From assembly GCA_039881045.1 (NCBI GenBank), contig JAYWVB010000014.1, positions 620,001 through 684,000 of the forward strand: DNA of 64,000 nucleotides, read 5' to 3'. Numbering within the stretch: position 1 is the stretch's first letter; every line of letters starts with the position of its first letter. The translations under genes and the position numbers were made by a program. The notes below the pieces were generated by a model. That model was not told the origin of the DNA and did no database searches. It saw only the letters and a program-made list of their open reading frames with translations. Below are positions 32,842-45,341 of the stretch, one piece after another. The stretch is from Chaetomium olivaceum. Lineage: Eukaryota; Ascomycota; Sordariomycetes; Sordariales; Chaetomiaceae.

Positions 32842-34785
32842 CTAGCCACCGGCCTGGCCTTCAGTTTCAGTCTCCGGGGCAGAAGCGACTAGCGTGGCGG
32901 TGGAGCTGCCCGAGGCCGTGTCTGGCTTTGTTGCGGAGCCCCCCTCACCACTGCCAACGCTGTCCTTTTCAGCGTCGTCCTTGGTATCGTCCCCTTTTGG
33001 CCCGGTTGCGGGTTTCGGTTTCTCCGCAGCGCCCTCCTCCTCCTCGTTGCTGGCCTCGGCGGCGGCGGCGTCCGGGAGGACGACGTCGCCCTCGGCGTCA
33101 CGTTTTGGTTCGGAGGTGGCGGCGGCATCTTTGTCCGTAGGTTGCGGTTTTGTTGTGGGGTTGCTTGGGCTTGGGTCTTGGGGCTCGTCGTCCCTCCTCC
33201 TCTTCGTGGGGGATTCCGCTTCCAGGCTGTCGCCAGCCTCGCGTTTTGGTGTCGTTTCGCTACTAGCCTGGTTGCTGCCCTCCTGCTGCTGAATGGGGGA
33301 CGACGACTGGACGCGCCGCCCGACGGCAGCCTCCATGTCGAGGCCCTGCACATCCATCGGGCTGCCCCCGCTGGCGATGTAGTTCGCCGTCGCGGCGCTC
33401 TGCGGGCCCATGTCGGCGGCGCCGATCTCCTCGGGCCCCCGCGCGTGGGGCGTCTCTTCTTCCTCGTCGTCGTCGGCGCCCTCGCTCATGGTGGCGTCTT
33501 CTTCTGCAGTGGCCCCGTGTTCGCCCTGTGCTTGCTGCTGTGACGGCTGCTGTTGCCTGTTGAGCTGGTTCAGCGGCACGAGGCCCGCACGCTGCTCCTG
33601 ACGCAGAAGTTCACCTTGGGTGACGCTGCGCTGGGTGAGCAGGGCCACGCCGGCGCCGGTGGACGGGATGCCGTTCACCGACACCGAGACGGTTTCGATG
33701 CTCCCGATCCCGTTGGGCCCTTCGATGGTCTCGGTGCTTTCCGTCCGTACCCGGCCCTCGATATGGCCGCCTGGTCGCTGTTGCTGCTGTTGTTGCTGCT
33801 GATGCTGGATCTGAAACTGTCGTTCGGGGTGCTCACCGGCTGACAGCGGAGATGAACCGCCCGCCTCACTGCCGTCTTCGCTGCCGCTCCCATTTGCTCT
33901 CCTTGACAACCAGGGGATCGGCGTCAACAACGCCCCGCCTAATGCCTCGTCTGATCCGAGACTGTTGGCCGCCGCAGTGTCGATAGACAGACTACCTGCG
34001 CTAGCACCGCCAGCGCCGTTCGCTAGGAGGGACATGGCCCCTACGTCGGGAAGCGCCGGGGGGAGTGGATAGATGTTTGCGCCGCTAGTTACGTGAACAA
34101 CACGGTCAAGGGCGTGGAGATAGGGTACTAAATGGCGATAATGTTGTCGCGGGCGCAGAACTAGCTCGGATAGCCGCTGAACGGTGTGCGGCGGGTACTG
34201 GGGAAAGTTGGTGCGCAAGACGGATAGAATCTCATCAAGCATATCGACGATGGGTTTCGGGAGGGAAGCGGTGGATGTGGGCTGCTCAGCGGGCGTGCTC
34301 GAGGTGGGCGCAGTGTTCGTGGTAGCACCGACGCCAGTAACGGCGGAGGGTAGAGATGGGTCGGCATTCTCCTTATTTGTCCCTTGTGAGGACGACGTCT
34401 CTGCCTGGTCTGACGCATCAAACGGGTCGGAAGAAGGGAGCGGCGCGAGGAAGCGAGGGGAAGGAGGTCTTGCAGGTTGGGCGGGAGGCGGGATGTTGGG
34501 AATGGGAAACTCAGTCTGCGCGATCTGAGGAACGGTATTGTCAGATCGGACAAGAACAGCGTAGACCCGCTAAATCAGAGATTGGTCTTCGCGGGAAACT
34601 CACCTTTTCGATCCGCGATAGGACTGTATGGAGTAGCTCTGGCCAGGCCGAACTATGACATGTTGAATCAGCACCATTGGCAATCGCAGTCGTAGCATGG
34701 TGAGTGATACTTACTAGTCCATAGAACCGTCCAGCGCTGCCTTCTCGAGAATGCCATCACCGGTGTCTATCTCCATCTCGGCCAT
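32842..34785 (-). CDS. psy4: Protein phosphatase 4 core regulatory subunit R2
   Basis: A PP4R2-family protein (PPP4R2 in animals, Psy4 in yeast), the regulatory subunit of protein phosphatase 4, which acts in the DNA damage response and centrosome functions. Exons: 34785-34715, 34652-34604 and 34524-32842, giving 600 aa. All junctions are in phase. MAEMEIDTGDG is taken as the start; the upstream frame opens with GTG. The diagnostic block follows residue 135: ILSVLRTNFPQYPPHTVQRL, LRPRQHYRHLVPYL, HALDRVVHVTSGANIYPLPP. The remaining two thirds are low complexity, with Gln runs, acidic stretches and a nuclear-localisation-like PTKRRR. It lies tail to tail with rad50. Confidence 0.9.
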
Positions 34786-37019
34786 ATTGACGTGGTGGTG
34801 GTGGGGGGTGAAGGTGCGCCGTATTCGATTGGAGGTTTGGCGCGTGCTTGGGTCGCCGGCGCGTCCTGGACAGGGCCTCTTAGGAGGTCCTCTACTGGAA
34901 TACCCCACTATGGGAGCCGGTGCTCGGTATGCAAGGCTAACCAACGTCACAGCGACACCAGACTTCGCGTTCTGGTATGCATGTCCAGCGCTATTTCGTT
35001 CCCCATTCGATTTTCCCGTCTTGTAGGATATTCAACATTTTTACAAAGTACACAGCCCCAAGTGATCGATTTCTATTTCACCTCCCATGCTCTTGAGAAA
35101 CCAAGTGACAGCAAGCCATGAGCCTGACGACCTCCGAGCCGACTGAGAAACGACACTTCGTATCGACCGCTAACAACTGCGATCGCCGTCTTATTTGCAG
35201 AAATGTATCTCGCTGATCATCCGCTCTCCATCTCGGGGGCTCCTTCGTGGCGCCCCAGAACGGCGGCCATACCACGGCAATCTCTGCGATAGACAGGTAA
35301 CTAACTACATACCGTTATCAATTGCGGTGCAGTTGATCGCCCACACCTATGTCGTCATCTCACGAAAGCCAAACCATGATTGCCAGCCGTGCCAGCATGA
35401 ATGTCGTTTGCTGGGCGGCTCCCACAAAAGGGATTCTGACCCACTTGGTTGGCCCAAAGCCGCGATTCGTTCAGGGTCCAACCTGTCGCAAATCACGGCG
35501 ACGGCATTCGGCAACATCAAAAGCGAAGCTTCTGACTACGAAGCGGGATTTCGGCAAGAACGAAGAAGCCTGCCCCAGCCCGGTGCTGCTCCCCGTGTGT
35601 AGCGCGGCGCATCGGAGATACCCATGGTCAACTTTGATGATCAAAGACCAGCTGTCGTGTGAGCACTCGAGAAATAACCACTGAAGTTCTGGAGCTGCTG
35701 CTCCCTGGTCGATGAGCCCAGCAGACCCACCTGGGGCTGGGCTGAAAGGGCTGACTGCCTCCGCAGGACAGCTGCGGATGCCAAAGAACGGCGCAGAAGT
35801 CAATGAATGGATAACTTAGTCCGAGCAGTCGATCTCATGCGGGCTCGACGTGTTATGATGAATTTTGTCCGCAAGGCCTGAAAGCTATAAATGATGTCTA
35901 TTGCTGTTGGCTCGCTCGGTCGAAGTGGTTGGTTGGGCTTTGGGCTGTGAAAGCCGTTTGCATGTCCGAAACGGCATGTGGAGCCAATGCAAGTCGCTGC
36001 AGCAAACGAAATACGGACGAACTCGTGACAACCGCCTAGCCGTCCAGGTTGTTCAAAGCTAAAAACGGAGAGGAAAATAAACCTAAAAGAAAGAAAATTT
36101 TGAATGGGGGGATCACGAAACTACCGGCTACCGACAGGTCATGATACACGACGTCAACAGACTAGACAGAAGTGGAGGCTTGAATTCGCGATGGCATGAA
36201 CTGGGCTGACTTGCACAGCCTCGAACCCGAGCCAAGCTTGGCTCTGCAGGAGGCTGATGGGGAGAAACTAGCCCCTGTTTGGAATCCTGGCTGATGCTCG
36301 CCAGAGTCCTGGTTCCTGTCTTGGCCCGTTTGTCACCTGCCAAACCCCAGTCCTGTCTGCAACATCCCACTCCGCAGGGCCGTGTCCTGGGTTCCCTCTT
36401 TTTTTCATCCGATCGTTTATCAATTTCAAGGTGCCCATTTTGGCCATCTTTCCAATCTTTCTTTTTCGTTTCCATCGAATCCCTTGAGCTCCACCCTACC
36501 GTGCCCCTTCCCCGGCCAACAAACGAACCAACGGCCCTTTGCAGCAACTCCCGGCAAACGTGACAAGAGCCTCGAACACCTCAGCTCCTCAACGTGTTTC
36601 AGCCTGCCCTCTGCCGCCAGAATTCAAAGCAAAATCCCACCTTGGCCTAACTATCCGAACCCCGTCTCTGATCGCTGCGACGAAAATCGCTCGGCATCGG
36701 CGAAGAAGCGCACGGCTACTGTTGGACTACTGTACCCATCATTCTCCCACCAATTCCCGTCCCTCGTGAGGCGCCAACGGTCGTGCCCTCCCCACCCGAC
36801 GACCCTTTTCAGCGACCCTCGACGACCACACAACGGCCCCGTCAACCCAAGCAAACAACGCCTGGCAAAGAACATTAGCAAACGTGCAATCTACAAACAG
36901 CCAAAGTGCCTCCAGAACCGCCCGTCCTGGATTCGCAACGGGAACTCCGCCGGTCCTATTTGGCCGGGTCGCAGCCCATTTCGAGCTTTGACGGAACGTA
37001 CAACTACAGAGACAGCGCC
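34786..37019. promoter_or_regulatory. Divergent intergenic region, PP4R2 and UPF0658 genes
   Basis: 2.2 kb between two divergent starts. No supportable gene. A frame open from 36906 into the UPF0658 gene begins with GTG and is read as 5' leader. The part from 36400 to 37019 is C-rich and looks like a leader or promoter. Confidence 0.5.
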
Positions 37020-38233
37020 ATGATGGCCTCAGGTGTCCCACCGAGCGCTGCGCGCAAGAAAGCCCTTTTTTCGTCAGAGTTTCTCGCGTCAAAATGGGCG
37101 AAGTTATTTTTCCTCATTGTCCTCTTGCAGGCTTTGGCCTGCGTCGCTTTCGAATCGTACGTCATCATGCTGCCAACCGCGAAACGAAACCACACAATAC
37201 TAACATGACAATGCAGATACGTCTTTGGGAGGTTCCAGTTCAGTCTTGAGTATCAGGACGAGTCAGATATCGATGACCGCCTCAAGTCACAATACCGCAC
37301 GATCCCGACTTTTCTGACCCTGTTCATTTTCGGCTTTCTCTACATCTTGTTCCTAACATGGGACGCCCTACGGCTCAAGAACACGATTCAGATCATCGGC
37401 CTGTGCGTGGCCAACCTGGCAATTTTCGTTTACGCTATCCTCCAGATTGACCAAATCGACAATTCGATTGCCGTGCTACTGGAGAAAGGCGCCTTGAAGC
37501 CGGATGAAGTGGACAGGAACGTGTGGGCGCTGTGCAAGCCCTTCCTCATCGCTGTCCCGGTTGTTGTAGGCGTCGTCACCGTCATCATGGGCGGTATTGC
37601 CTACCAGCTCTACCGAGAGTTTGCCTGGGATATTCTGAAGCAGATCGGTGCCGACTACCGCATGAAGAAGCGCTTCCTGCACTATCAGGTGAGTTTAAGC
37701 GACACCATTGATCAGAACGCAGTCTCCTAACAAGCCTCAGATTTATATCGCCCTACTGAAGTTCGATTTTTTCTTCTTCCTCGGCTTCACCGTCCAGTTC
37801 CTCGTTATCGTCAACGGCCTCAACGACGTCGAGCTGGGCCTGCATGTGGCTGCCATTCCGATCACCATCGCTATCCTGCTCTGCGCCGCCTTCTTCACCC
37901 GGCGTGAGAACCGGATCGGCGTGGTCTTCGTTATCCTGCTCTACTTTGGCGGCCTGGCCTACTTCTTCTTTAAGCTCGTGCGCATCTACCAACCAGGCCA
38001 CAGCCAGGACTACGACGCCGTCAGGCGGTCCCTGACAGCCTTCGCCGTACTCACCATTATTCTGATCATCTTGACTATCATCAACGCGTTCATTTGTGCA
38101 TGAGCAACTCGGCGCCGGGCTCAAGGCCCACCTTCTCCGACCCACCGCCCCCGATCCGGAGAAGGAGGACACCAACTCGTACCAGATGAGCGACCATAAG
38201 CCGGCATTGCCCAGTCGGATGACCATCGACTAA
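37020..38233 (+). CDS. UPF0658 family Golgi membrane protein; C-terminal frame breaks
   Basis: A multi-pass membrane protein like the S. pombe UPF0658 Golgi proteins; its molecular role is unknown. Exons: 37020-37156, 37217-37688 and 37741-38233. Signature segments are KWAKLFFLIVLLQALACVAF then ESYVFGRFQ, TIPTFLTLFIFGFLYILFL, and WDALRLKNTIQIIGLC. Several more hydrophobic helices follow, up to LTIILIILTIINAFIC; I count about seven. The raw frame stops at 38103 straight after NAFICA. Family-like sequence continues downstream in other frames (an MSN fragment, then GAGLKAH, then PDPEKEDTNSYQMSDHKPAL) to TAA at 38231-38233. Two missing single bases, between about 38098 and 38115, would restore a 367-aa protein. 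The start is the first in-frame ATG. Confidence 0.82.
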
Positions 38234-39422
38234 ACCGGGTGATCAGGTGATAGGAAGGGACTAATAAGGATGGTGGAAACCTAAAATAAGGCGGGGTCGG
38301 AGATTACCTGCGCCAATAACGAAATTTACGAGACGGACTCTGGAGTCTTGAAGCAAAGCAACACTAGCTTGAAGAGAGAGCCGAGGGAGGAGTGGCATTT
38401 CCTTGTTTAGCTTATCAGCAGCGGAACACCATAGCTACACCCGGCCGGCATAGATATCCCCATTGGTTTTGTGTTTTTTATTTCCTTTCCTTTTCTTCTG
38501 TAAGCTTCGGCGCGCTCAATCACACAACCCTAGGCGTTATCTTGTTACATCTTTTTGCAAGCACATCATTGCTGTGCCATGCCCCACGGGGTGAGGCACA
38601 GATAAGCGCTGGAAGGCGGAGGGGAGAATGGCGTTTTACTTCTTTTTATTTCCTTTTTTCTTCTCGGGGGTTGGTTGGTTTGGCCTTGATCAAATCATCA
38701 GGTCAGGCCCAGTCGGTGGCTGCGGTTTGAAATTGTGGGAATGGTATTATCTCTTCCAGCCTGGCTATCAGGACTGTGCGCTTGCATCAATCGCACGCTC
38801 GCCCTGCTCGTCGGCTGGCTGGCCCGGCAGACGGTGAATGACGATTGGGGTGGGAGTGTTGAATATGATGGTGGGGGATGGGGTATGCAGGATGGGATGG
38901 GCCAATGAAGAATGTATGAGGAGGTAGATCAGAGTGCAGATCTAAGCCGGGACGTGTTCAATGCATTTAGCAGTGCATACTGTGTGACAGCTGCTTCTCG
39001 GGGTGATGAGCAGTTCGTGTGGCTGCCTTGTATGGCGTTAATATCGGGCGAAGCGCTTGGTTGAAGAAGCAGCTAACCCCCCAAAACCCTTATGGGTAGC
39101 ACTGGGTCCATCTTGAGGCGTTCCGGTTCAAAGTCATAGCAATCGATATCGTCAATCTACCTCTCTGCCCTAACTCCGTTATGTACCGTTTGTCCGCTAC
39201 AGATGCTCAGTGAGCTCACCCAAACCATCCATGCTTTGCCAGCCAGCCAATAGCCCAAACAGTCCCCGAAATAACTCCAAAAAGGGGAGAGTAAAGCCTT
39301 GAACCACTCGGTATGCTCCTAGCCCCATCCCCATCGGTGCTGCTAAAAGGCAAAATACGCCGCTGACAAAAATAAGGAAACAAAAAGGAAAAAGAAAAAA
39401 CAAAAAGACCACTCCATTCCCG
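38234..39422. other. Convergent intergenic region
   Basis: A spacer between the UPF0658 gene (+) and the ORF downstream of rmd5 (-). It is T-rich around 38460-38700. No gene or repeat was recognised. Confidence 0.45.
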
Positions 39423-40151
39423 CTATTCCACCCCCAACTCCGATCCCGATCCCGATTCCGATTCCGATTCCGATTCCAATAGCGTAGCCATATCCTCCTC
39501 TACATACCGGATCCGAAACTCGCCCAGCGTCGGCACATGCAACGCAACGTCGAGGTCGTCGATGTCCGCCTCGATCTCGGTCCCCTGCCTCCAGCCAACG
39601 CCCACGTTAAAAAACCGCATCTCGGCGGCGGTTGTGGCAGCCGCTGCGTCGGTCGGATCACGCTCCCCGTCCGTATCCTCCGCCGCCTCAACAGCAACAC
39701 CAAGCTCCTCGCTGTCCCTGTAAGCTGCCCTTTCCACCCTCGCCGAGCGGTGGTGCTGTTCCGGTGCAGAGTCCACAGGCCTCCTGTCGGGCGCCACCGC
39801 CTGCTGGTAGGCAAAGAACGCGTCCCACGAGTCCAGAGTGTTGTAGGCGCCATGTAGCGTTTCCGGATCGGGCAAGGACGAGGCCGTTCCCGAGATAGCG
39901 TCCACCGGCTCGCCGCCGGGCTGAAGAAGACTCTCCAGGGGCCGGGAAGGATCGGTATCCTGAAACAGGCCGTCGAATACCCGGTCGACGACAAGCGCAA
40001 GAGAAACACCCACATCCCCCGCCGAGTTAGGCACAGGTGATGTCTGCTGCTGCTGGCCTTCACTGCTGCTGTCATAGGCACCATCCTGCCCCAAGCCCGC
40101 TCCGCGTCCAACCGCCCCCCGGCCCCTTCCCCCCGTCGAGTCAACACCACC
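39423..40151 (-). other. Long ORF in frame with, and directly after, the rmd5 stop
   Basis: Immediately after the TAG that ends rmd5 (40152-40154), the same frame stays open for 242 codons to a TAG at 39423-39425. The translation looks like real protein: DVGVSLALVVDRVFDGLFQD, LDSWDAFFAYQQAVAPDRR, IDDLDVALHVPTLGEFRIRY, VEEDMATLLE, then an acidic Ser-Glu repeat. There is no ATG in this frame until 39620, two thirds of the way along. It could be a readthrough extension of Rmd5, an exon of an unrecognised transcript, a separate gene with a broken start, or chance. I recognise no family. Confidence 0.4.
39441..39478. repeat. (CGATYC)n hexamer microsatellite
   Basis: Six imperfect copies of CGATCC/CGATTC, encoding on the minus strand the SESESESGSGSE tail of the downstream ORF. 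Confidence 0.85.
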
Positions 40152-41623
40152 CTACAAGACGACCCTCCGGGCGTCCTTGAACAAGCCCTCGCTGGGACAG
40201 TACGGGCACTTGAACCGGTTGCCCTTGCACAGCTTCTGCAGCGTCTCGCGCGCCAGCATGTGCCCGCAGGGGATCACCATAGGTGGGTTGTCCTCGGTGG
40301 TCTGCTCCTTGGACACGGGGCAGACGAAGATGCTGTGGAACAACATGCTCTCCGGAAGCGGTGTCTCGAAGGGCAGTTCCTGTGTCGTGGTCCACTCGGT
40401 GCCTTTGGAACGGGTGGCGAGCATGAATTTCATGAGCCGAGGCAGGGCCAGGGCGCCGGCGGTGACGGCGAGGTAGAGGGGGGATTCGGCAGACAGGCCG
40501 AGCAGGCTGCAAAACTCGCGGGTGAAAGAGGCGGCGACATCGCTAAAGGCGGTGGAGACGGCGGCAAAGGTAAGGTGGTAGGGGGAGTCTGGGAGGTTGG
40601 GGGCGAAGACCATGGCCGATGCGAGCTGTTGGATCTCGCGCAGGTGGCGGGCTTGAAAGCGGCCAAAGTTCTGGCGAGCATAGGCAAGCGCGCCCCGGCG
40701 GCCATTGTGCTCGTCATCAGGGAGGTTGTTGACGGAAGGGCCTTTGAAGAGCCAGACGTATTGAAGCTTGGAGAGCTCGAACTCGAGGTTGCTGCCGCGG
40801 GCTTCGAGCTCGGCCGAGTTCGAACGCGCCCATTCTATGGCGGGGAGTAGGTTCTGTGCTTTTAGTTGCTGCAGGATATTGTACATCTCGGCGAACTTCT
40901 CTTGAAGTTCTTGGGAGTGGAGCGACGAAAGATCATATTCGTCATCATCGTGGGTGGCCGGGGATTCAGCTGTGTTCGTATGCGTTTCCTCGCCCTCTTC
41001 ATCTTCGTCCTTATCCTCACCCTCACCTTCATCCTCGTCTTCGTCCATGGGTTCACTAAAGTTGGAAGCGGGCGCAGGGGGGGTCTTGGTTTGGACTTCG
41101 TTTATAAACGTCGAGGCAACTGTGAACTGGCCTTCTCGTAGCAAGTGCATAGCAATGGCGCGGTTTATGAGGGGCAAGCGGTCCTCCATACCATCATCGT
41201 CTGTGGGTAGTTGCTTGAGCGGGAAGTGCTGGTGGCGAGCAGGTGTCAGTTAAAATTCTGAGCCAGGACGATCAGGGCGGACGAGACGGGCACATACCTT
41301 GTCCAGCGACCTTCCCACCTTCTTGTGTGATGATGAAGCCGCCTTTAGGTCATCATTGATTTTTCCGAACGCGAACTTAATCGGGTTCTGGAGCATCGTC
41401 ATGGTCAGACTCGCCGTGTGGGGATCCATGCCCGCTACGCTCATGTCAGTAGAGAAAGTGAGAAAAGAGCCTAGGAACACCAACATTCGGCTATCCTCTC
41501 CCGAGCATCACTGAGCAGCTCGATGACCTGGTCGACATCGCTGACGGCTGACGAGAGCCTGGGCAAGCGGTTCGCTTTGGACAGCTCGTCCAGGAGTGAG
41601 TCCAACCTCTGTTTTGCCTCCAT
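40152..41623 (-). CDS. rmd5: Rmd5/Gid2-type E3 ligase subunit of the GID complex
   Basis: A RING-type subunit of the GID/CTLH ubiquitin ligase, which degrades gluconeogenic enzymes in yeast. Exons: 41623-41485, 41434-41298 and 41228-40152, giving 450 aa with all phases intact. The N terminus is MEAKQRLDSLLDELSKANRL. A LisH-like helix follows (LPLINRAIAMHLLREGQFTV), then an acidic insert, then CTLH/CRA-type helices (LQEKFAEMYNILQQLKAQNL, LPAIEWARSN, GALAYARQNF). The C-terminal degenerate RING reads FVCPVSKEQ ... MVIPCGHMLARETLQKL ... FKCPYCPSE, the variant form typical of Rmd5. The stop TAG is followed by a long open frame in the same phase. Confidence 0.93.
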
Positions 41624-42558
41624 TGTTGTAAACTTGGAGCTTGGATCCGGATGTAATCGGTGTAGTAGGTGCGCACGGTGCAGTGGGTGCGGTGCAGCAG
41701 TGGGCTATGGCGCAGAGGCGCCGGGCATGGTCCTGTCGGCGGTATAGTAAGGAATATTGGTAGAGGTGGGTTGCTAGGAGGTTGTCGGCGGCGGGGTCGG
41801 GCCTCTAGTGACGCTCGGCCTTGTCGTCCGAGTTTCGTCGTTCGGCTTTGGGTTGTCACGCTGTGGATTGCATTGCTCAACCAAATGGAGGGTCCCCCAT
41901 CTGCAAGCCCGGGCCTTGCTGTCCGGTGCCGCCTAAATGGCAGGCGCTTATTTGCTGGCTGCTTCAGGTGACGTATGTACCCGCTGCAATAATGCACCAG
42001 GTCTTCCAGGTTCGGTCCTCAGGGATGTCAGGTATAATACCAAATAATACAGTATCATTTGTAAAGGTACCAGCAATGCGTGGCATAATACCTCAATAAT
42101 ACCTGCACAAATCAAGGAATTACTAAAGTACATACCATACATACATACATGCGTAGAAATCGATGTTGGTCTTGGCCGCAGGGCCTGGAACCCAGAGAGC
42201 GCATTGCATCACATGCCTGCCCGCCACTGAACCGAACCAACACCAACTGCATCCCGCATCCCACATTCCTCGTTGCGACTGCCTGTTGATGGTTTTTCGG
42301 CAACACAGCAAATTTGTGGAAGTCTTCATCCCGTTCCTTAACCCCATAATCCAAACAGTGCGGCATATTACCCCGACTCCCCACACCGCTCCTATCGGCC
42401 CCACGATGGGCCCTGGACTTTTGGGCTTCGCGTTTCGCTAACTTCGGCCTTGGTCCCTGCCGTGGACATGGATGTACCCCCCTGGGGCGCCGTTACTGGG
42501 TCCTGAGGGTCCCTGTTAAGCTCAATTGCCCCGTTGACGTCGACGGAGCACCGGCATC
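41624..42558. promoter_or_regulatory. Divergent intergenic region, rmd5 and STB6-like gene
   Basis: About 935 bp between two divergent starts, presumably both promoters. An AT-richer part around 41980-42150 carries repeated AATAATAC and CATACATAC words. No gene was recognised. Confidence 0.45.
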
Positions 42559-45341
42559 ATGTCGCTACGTCTCTCTTTCCCGACCGCCGTAGATCCAAGG
42601 GCACACCGGGAAGAGGAACTGACGCTGGCCCGCACAGCTTCATATCACCAACAGAGAAATGCGAAGTCGGTCGCGCCAGAGACACCGGACGGTGCTGCCA
42701 TGAGCAGCGCTCTGCCAGCCACGGCCACCCACACCACGGGCCGGCGCCGTGTCGTCCTGCCAGATCCCGTTGCCTTCAAGTAGGCATCATCTGATCACGC
42801 AACAGCCACACTCCACAGGGCGACTAACAGCTTTTGTGCAGATTCTTAGAAGGCGATCCTTCAGTCACCGTTGTCGAGCGCAGACATGTCCTCCCCGGCT
42901 ACGAGCTCTACTTGGTCGAGCAGTGGGCGTGCTCGCGCCAGTCACCCACGCTTGTTATTGCCACCTACACCGGCGACCCAAGGCACTCTGTGGTTGTTGG
43001 CGTGTTGGAAGTGCCCGCCGACGGGACGGACTGGTCGCCGAGGCTAAGGGTTTACTTCCGGGCCATCCATCAATATCACGCACGGCCGAAGGAAACCGAG
43101 ATCGGAGAGCTCATGGTCACCAATCTCAGCAGTTTCCCCTCGGCTCTGACTGTTATTCCCGTGCCAGAGGGCGACATACGGAAGCACCGCCAAGAGTTCA
43201 TCGTCAACGAGGACTTGAAGCGACTGGGCTGCTCGGGGCGGTCCGGCCTTACACTGACAGAGCCGACATCGGCCACCCAAGCCAAGTTCATGCAAATGTA
43301 CAAAACTAGCGATAGGATACCGTTCGTCCAGGCCGTCATCGAGCTCGTAAAACTGTGCCAGACGGCTCTCTTCCTGTTTGGAATGCTTGAGCAGGAGTAC
43401 ATCGACGGTCTCCTCTGCGACGTCACCGAGAAAGCCATCAATGACTGGTGGACGCAGATTGGCTCCGAGTACTTCAACATCGAGCCGTCCGACGGCATTC
43501 TGGGGCCGACTACAGTCGCTGCCCTGCTCGGCACCCTTTTAGGGTCAAGGAACCGTCTCAGTTACTGGGGCGCTCCCGTCTCGAAGGATGTTTTCGATAT
43601 TGAATGCACGAAAAAGGGGGTCGGCACCTTCCAAAAGTCCATGAGACTGGAGAGGACGCGCCGCCTCGATCGGCAAACCCTGCACAAACTGCACGGCGTG
43701 ACAGCCAAAGCAGCGGCAGGCGACGGTGGATGGGGCGTACAGAGGGCGGTCAAATCCACGGTGGCCGAAATTGGCGGAAAGCGCGGCGAGCTTGTCATAG
43801 GTATGGTAGGCGGCCGAGATAAGGCCAACATTGGAGACATTGAAACTCTAGACCTAAACAAGGTCATCAGTTTGGTCTCCGGAGAACGGCCGAAATGGCT
43901 GTGGCACGGGAAGCCAAGAAGGACCCTTCTGGATCACGAGCACGACCATACCTTGTCAGCATTCGGCAAGGAACTCAAAGACGAAATAAGCCCACAAGTG
44001 GGGAGCAGGAGGACACAATCAGCACCAATAGAAGAAGAGCCAGAGCCTAACAAGAAGGAAGACTCTCCCGCGCCCACTCCGCCACAGCCAACAAACTCGT
44101 TGCCCATCGGGGCAGACACACTTGGTGGCGACCGAGACGCTCTGCGAAAGAATGTCTTCAAGAGCGTCGCCGGAAAAGTGAACGATGCCCGTTCGGGGTT
44201 GGGACGCATTAGAGACGCTGTTGGAGGCAGCCGCAGAGGGCACGTCAGCCGACCTTCCAAGGACGAGGCGCCGGACTCGGCCATGAGCGGGTACTCCAGC
44301 CCTAGCATTTCAACGCTGGCCCAGTCATCAACTGTTGTGACGAGCCCGGTCGCCGTTGGCAAAGCCTTCTCATGGAGGATCAAGCCGGAAGACTACCTCC
44401 CTGTCATAAGAGATAGTGAAGCGGCCGAATCAGCACCCGCCATACCTGCTTTATGTGTAGACGAAGCTGGTGAGCAGTTGCCCACTCAGGGCTATGTCCA
44501 ACCGTACGGGGTGCCCTTCCAAACGCTTGAGGAGAAGGAAAAGTTGGACTGCGCACTCGCCGAAATGGCCAAAGACGTCCGCAGCACCAACGTCTCTGCC
44601 CCGGGCTCAGTTGTGGCCGACGGGGACCTGCAAGGGCCTGTCCTCGCCATTGAGCGCAGTTCTGACGGCCCTCTCTTGTCCCTACAGCGCCGTCGCAGCA
44701 TCGACTGTCTCGCGTCCCTCCACCACCGCCTCGGCGAAGCCCAATACCCGCGGCGACTATCATTCATCGCGGCCGAGGACGCCATCCTCTATTGGGAAGA
44801 TCTCATTACGCTGGCCGACACCCAACCAGACACTATCGACCTACCAAACCTGCGCTCGCAGGCGGAACTATCGTACGGCCTCTACAAACGCCTACAGCAG
44901 ATTCAAACCGGTCTCGCGCCCTGGGCGTCGGGCAAGCTCTCGGCGGTCACCGCACTCGACCAAGCCCTCGAAGCCCAACAGACCGAGCTCCAGGCCCTAC
45001 ATGACGCCATGGACGAGGCGTACCAGCGCGCCCGGCACGGCAGCAGCGAGCTGGTGGCCGAGGAGCGTGGGCGTTTGGCTGAGGCGGTCAAGGACGTCGA
45101 GATGATGGCCGCTAAACTGGAGTACGAGATCGGCGCGCTCGTGTCGCGCGTGAACGAGGTCGAGGACGGGGTTGCGCACTTTGAGGCGCAGGTCGAGGAT
45201 GTCGAGCGTCGGGCCGAGGAACTGAGGGAGGTGCTTGAGACGGAGAGCTGGGTGCACTGGTTTGTAAGGACTGTGACGGGGATTGGGACGGGGCCGAATA
45301 TAACCAGGGGGGTCGCCGCTCAGGGGGTCGCGGGGGGATGA
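42559..45341 (+). CDS. STB6-like protein (STB6 N-terminal domain)
   Basis: Belongs to the fungal family related to yeast Stb6/Stb2 (SIN3-binding proteins). Exons: 42559-42779 and 42842-45341, giving 906 aa. The conserved N-terminal domain begins RRRVVLPDPVAFKFLEGDPS across the splice and continues with RRHVLPGYELYLVEQWACSR, VIATYTGDP, YHARPKETEIGELMVTNLS, VIPVPEGDIRKHR, LLCDVTEKAINDWW and GILGPTTVAALLGTLLGSRN. KWLWHGKPRRTL closes the domain. The middle is disordered. The last 150 residues are strongly helical and likely coiled coil (about 44900-45250), ending in a Trp-containing tail. A link to Sin3-type repression is inferred from the family name only. Confidence 0.88.

Noticed and set aside
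33777..33815. CTG/CAG run as a separate repeat element
   Set aside because: It is simply the poly-Gln tract inside the PP4R2 coding sequence.
36906..37208. Longer N terminus for the UPF0658 protein
   Set aside because: The codon at 36906 is GTG. The first in-frame ATG is at 37020, shortly before the first membrane segment.
39500..40150. 216-codon minus-strand frame overlapping the post-rmd5 ORF
   Set aside because: It is a shadow of the more protein-like frame. It is Arg/Pro/Thr-rich and begins with GTG.
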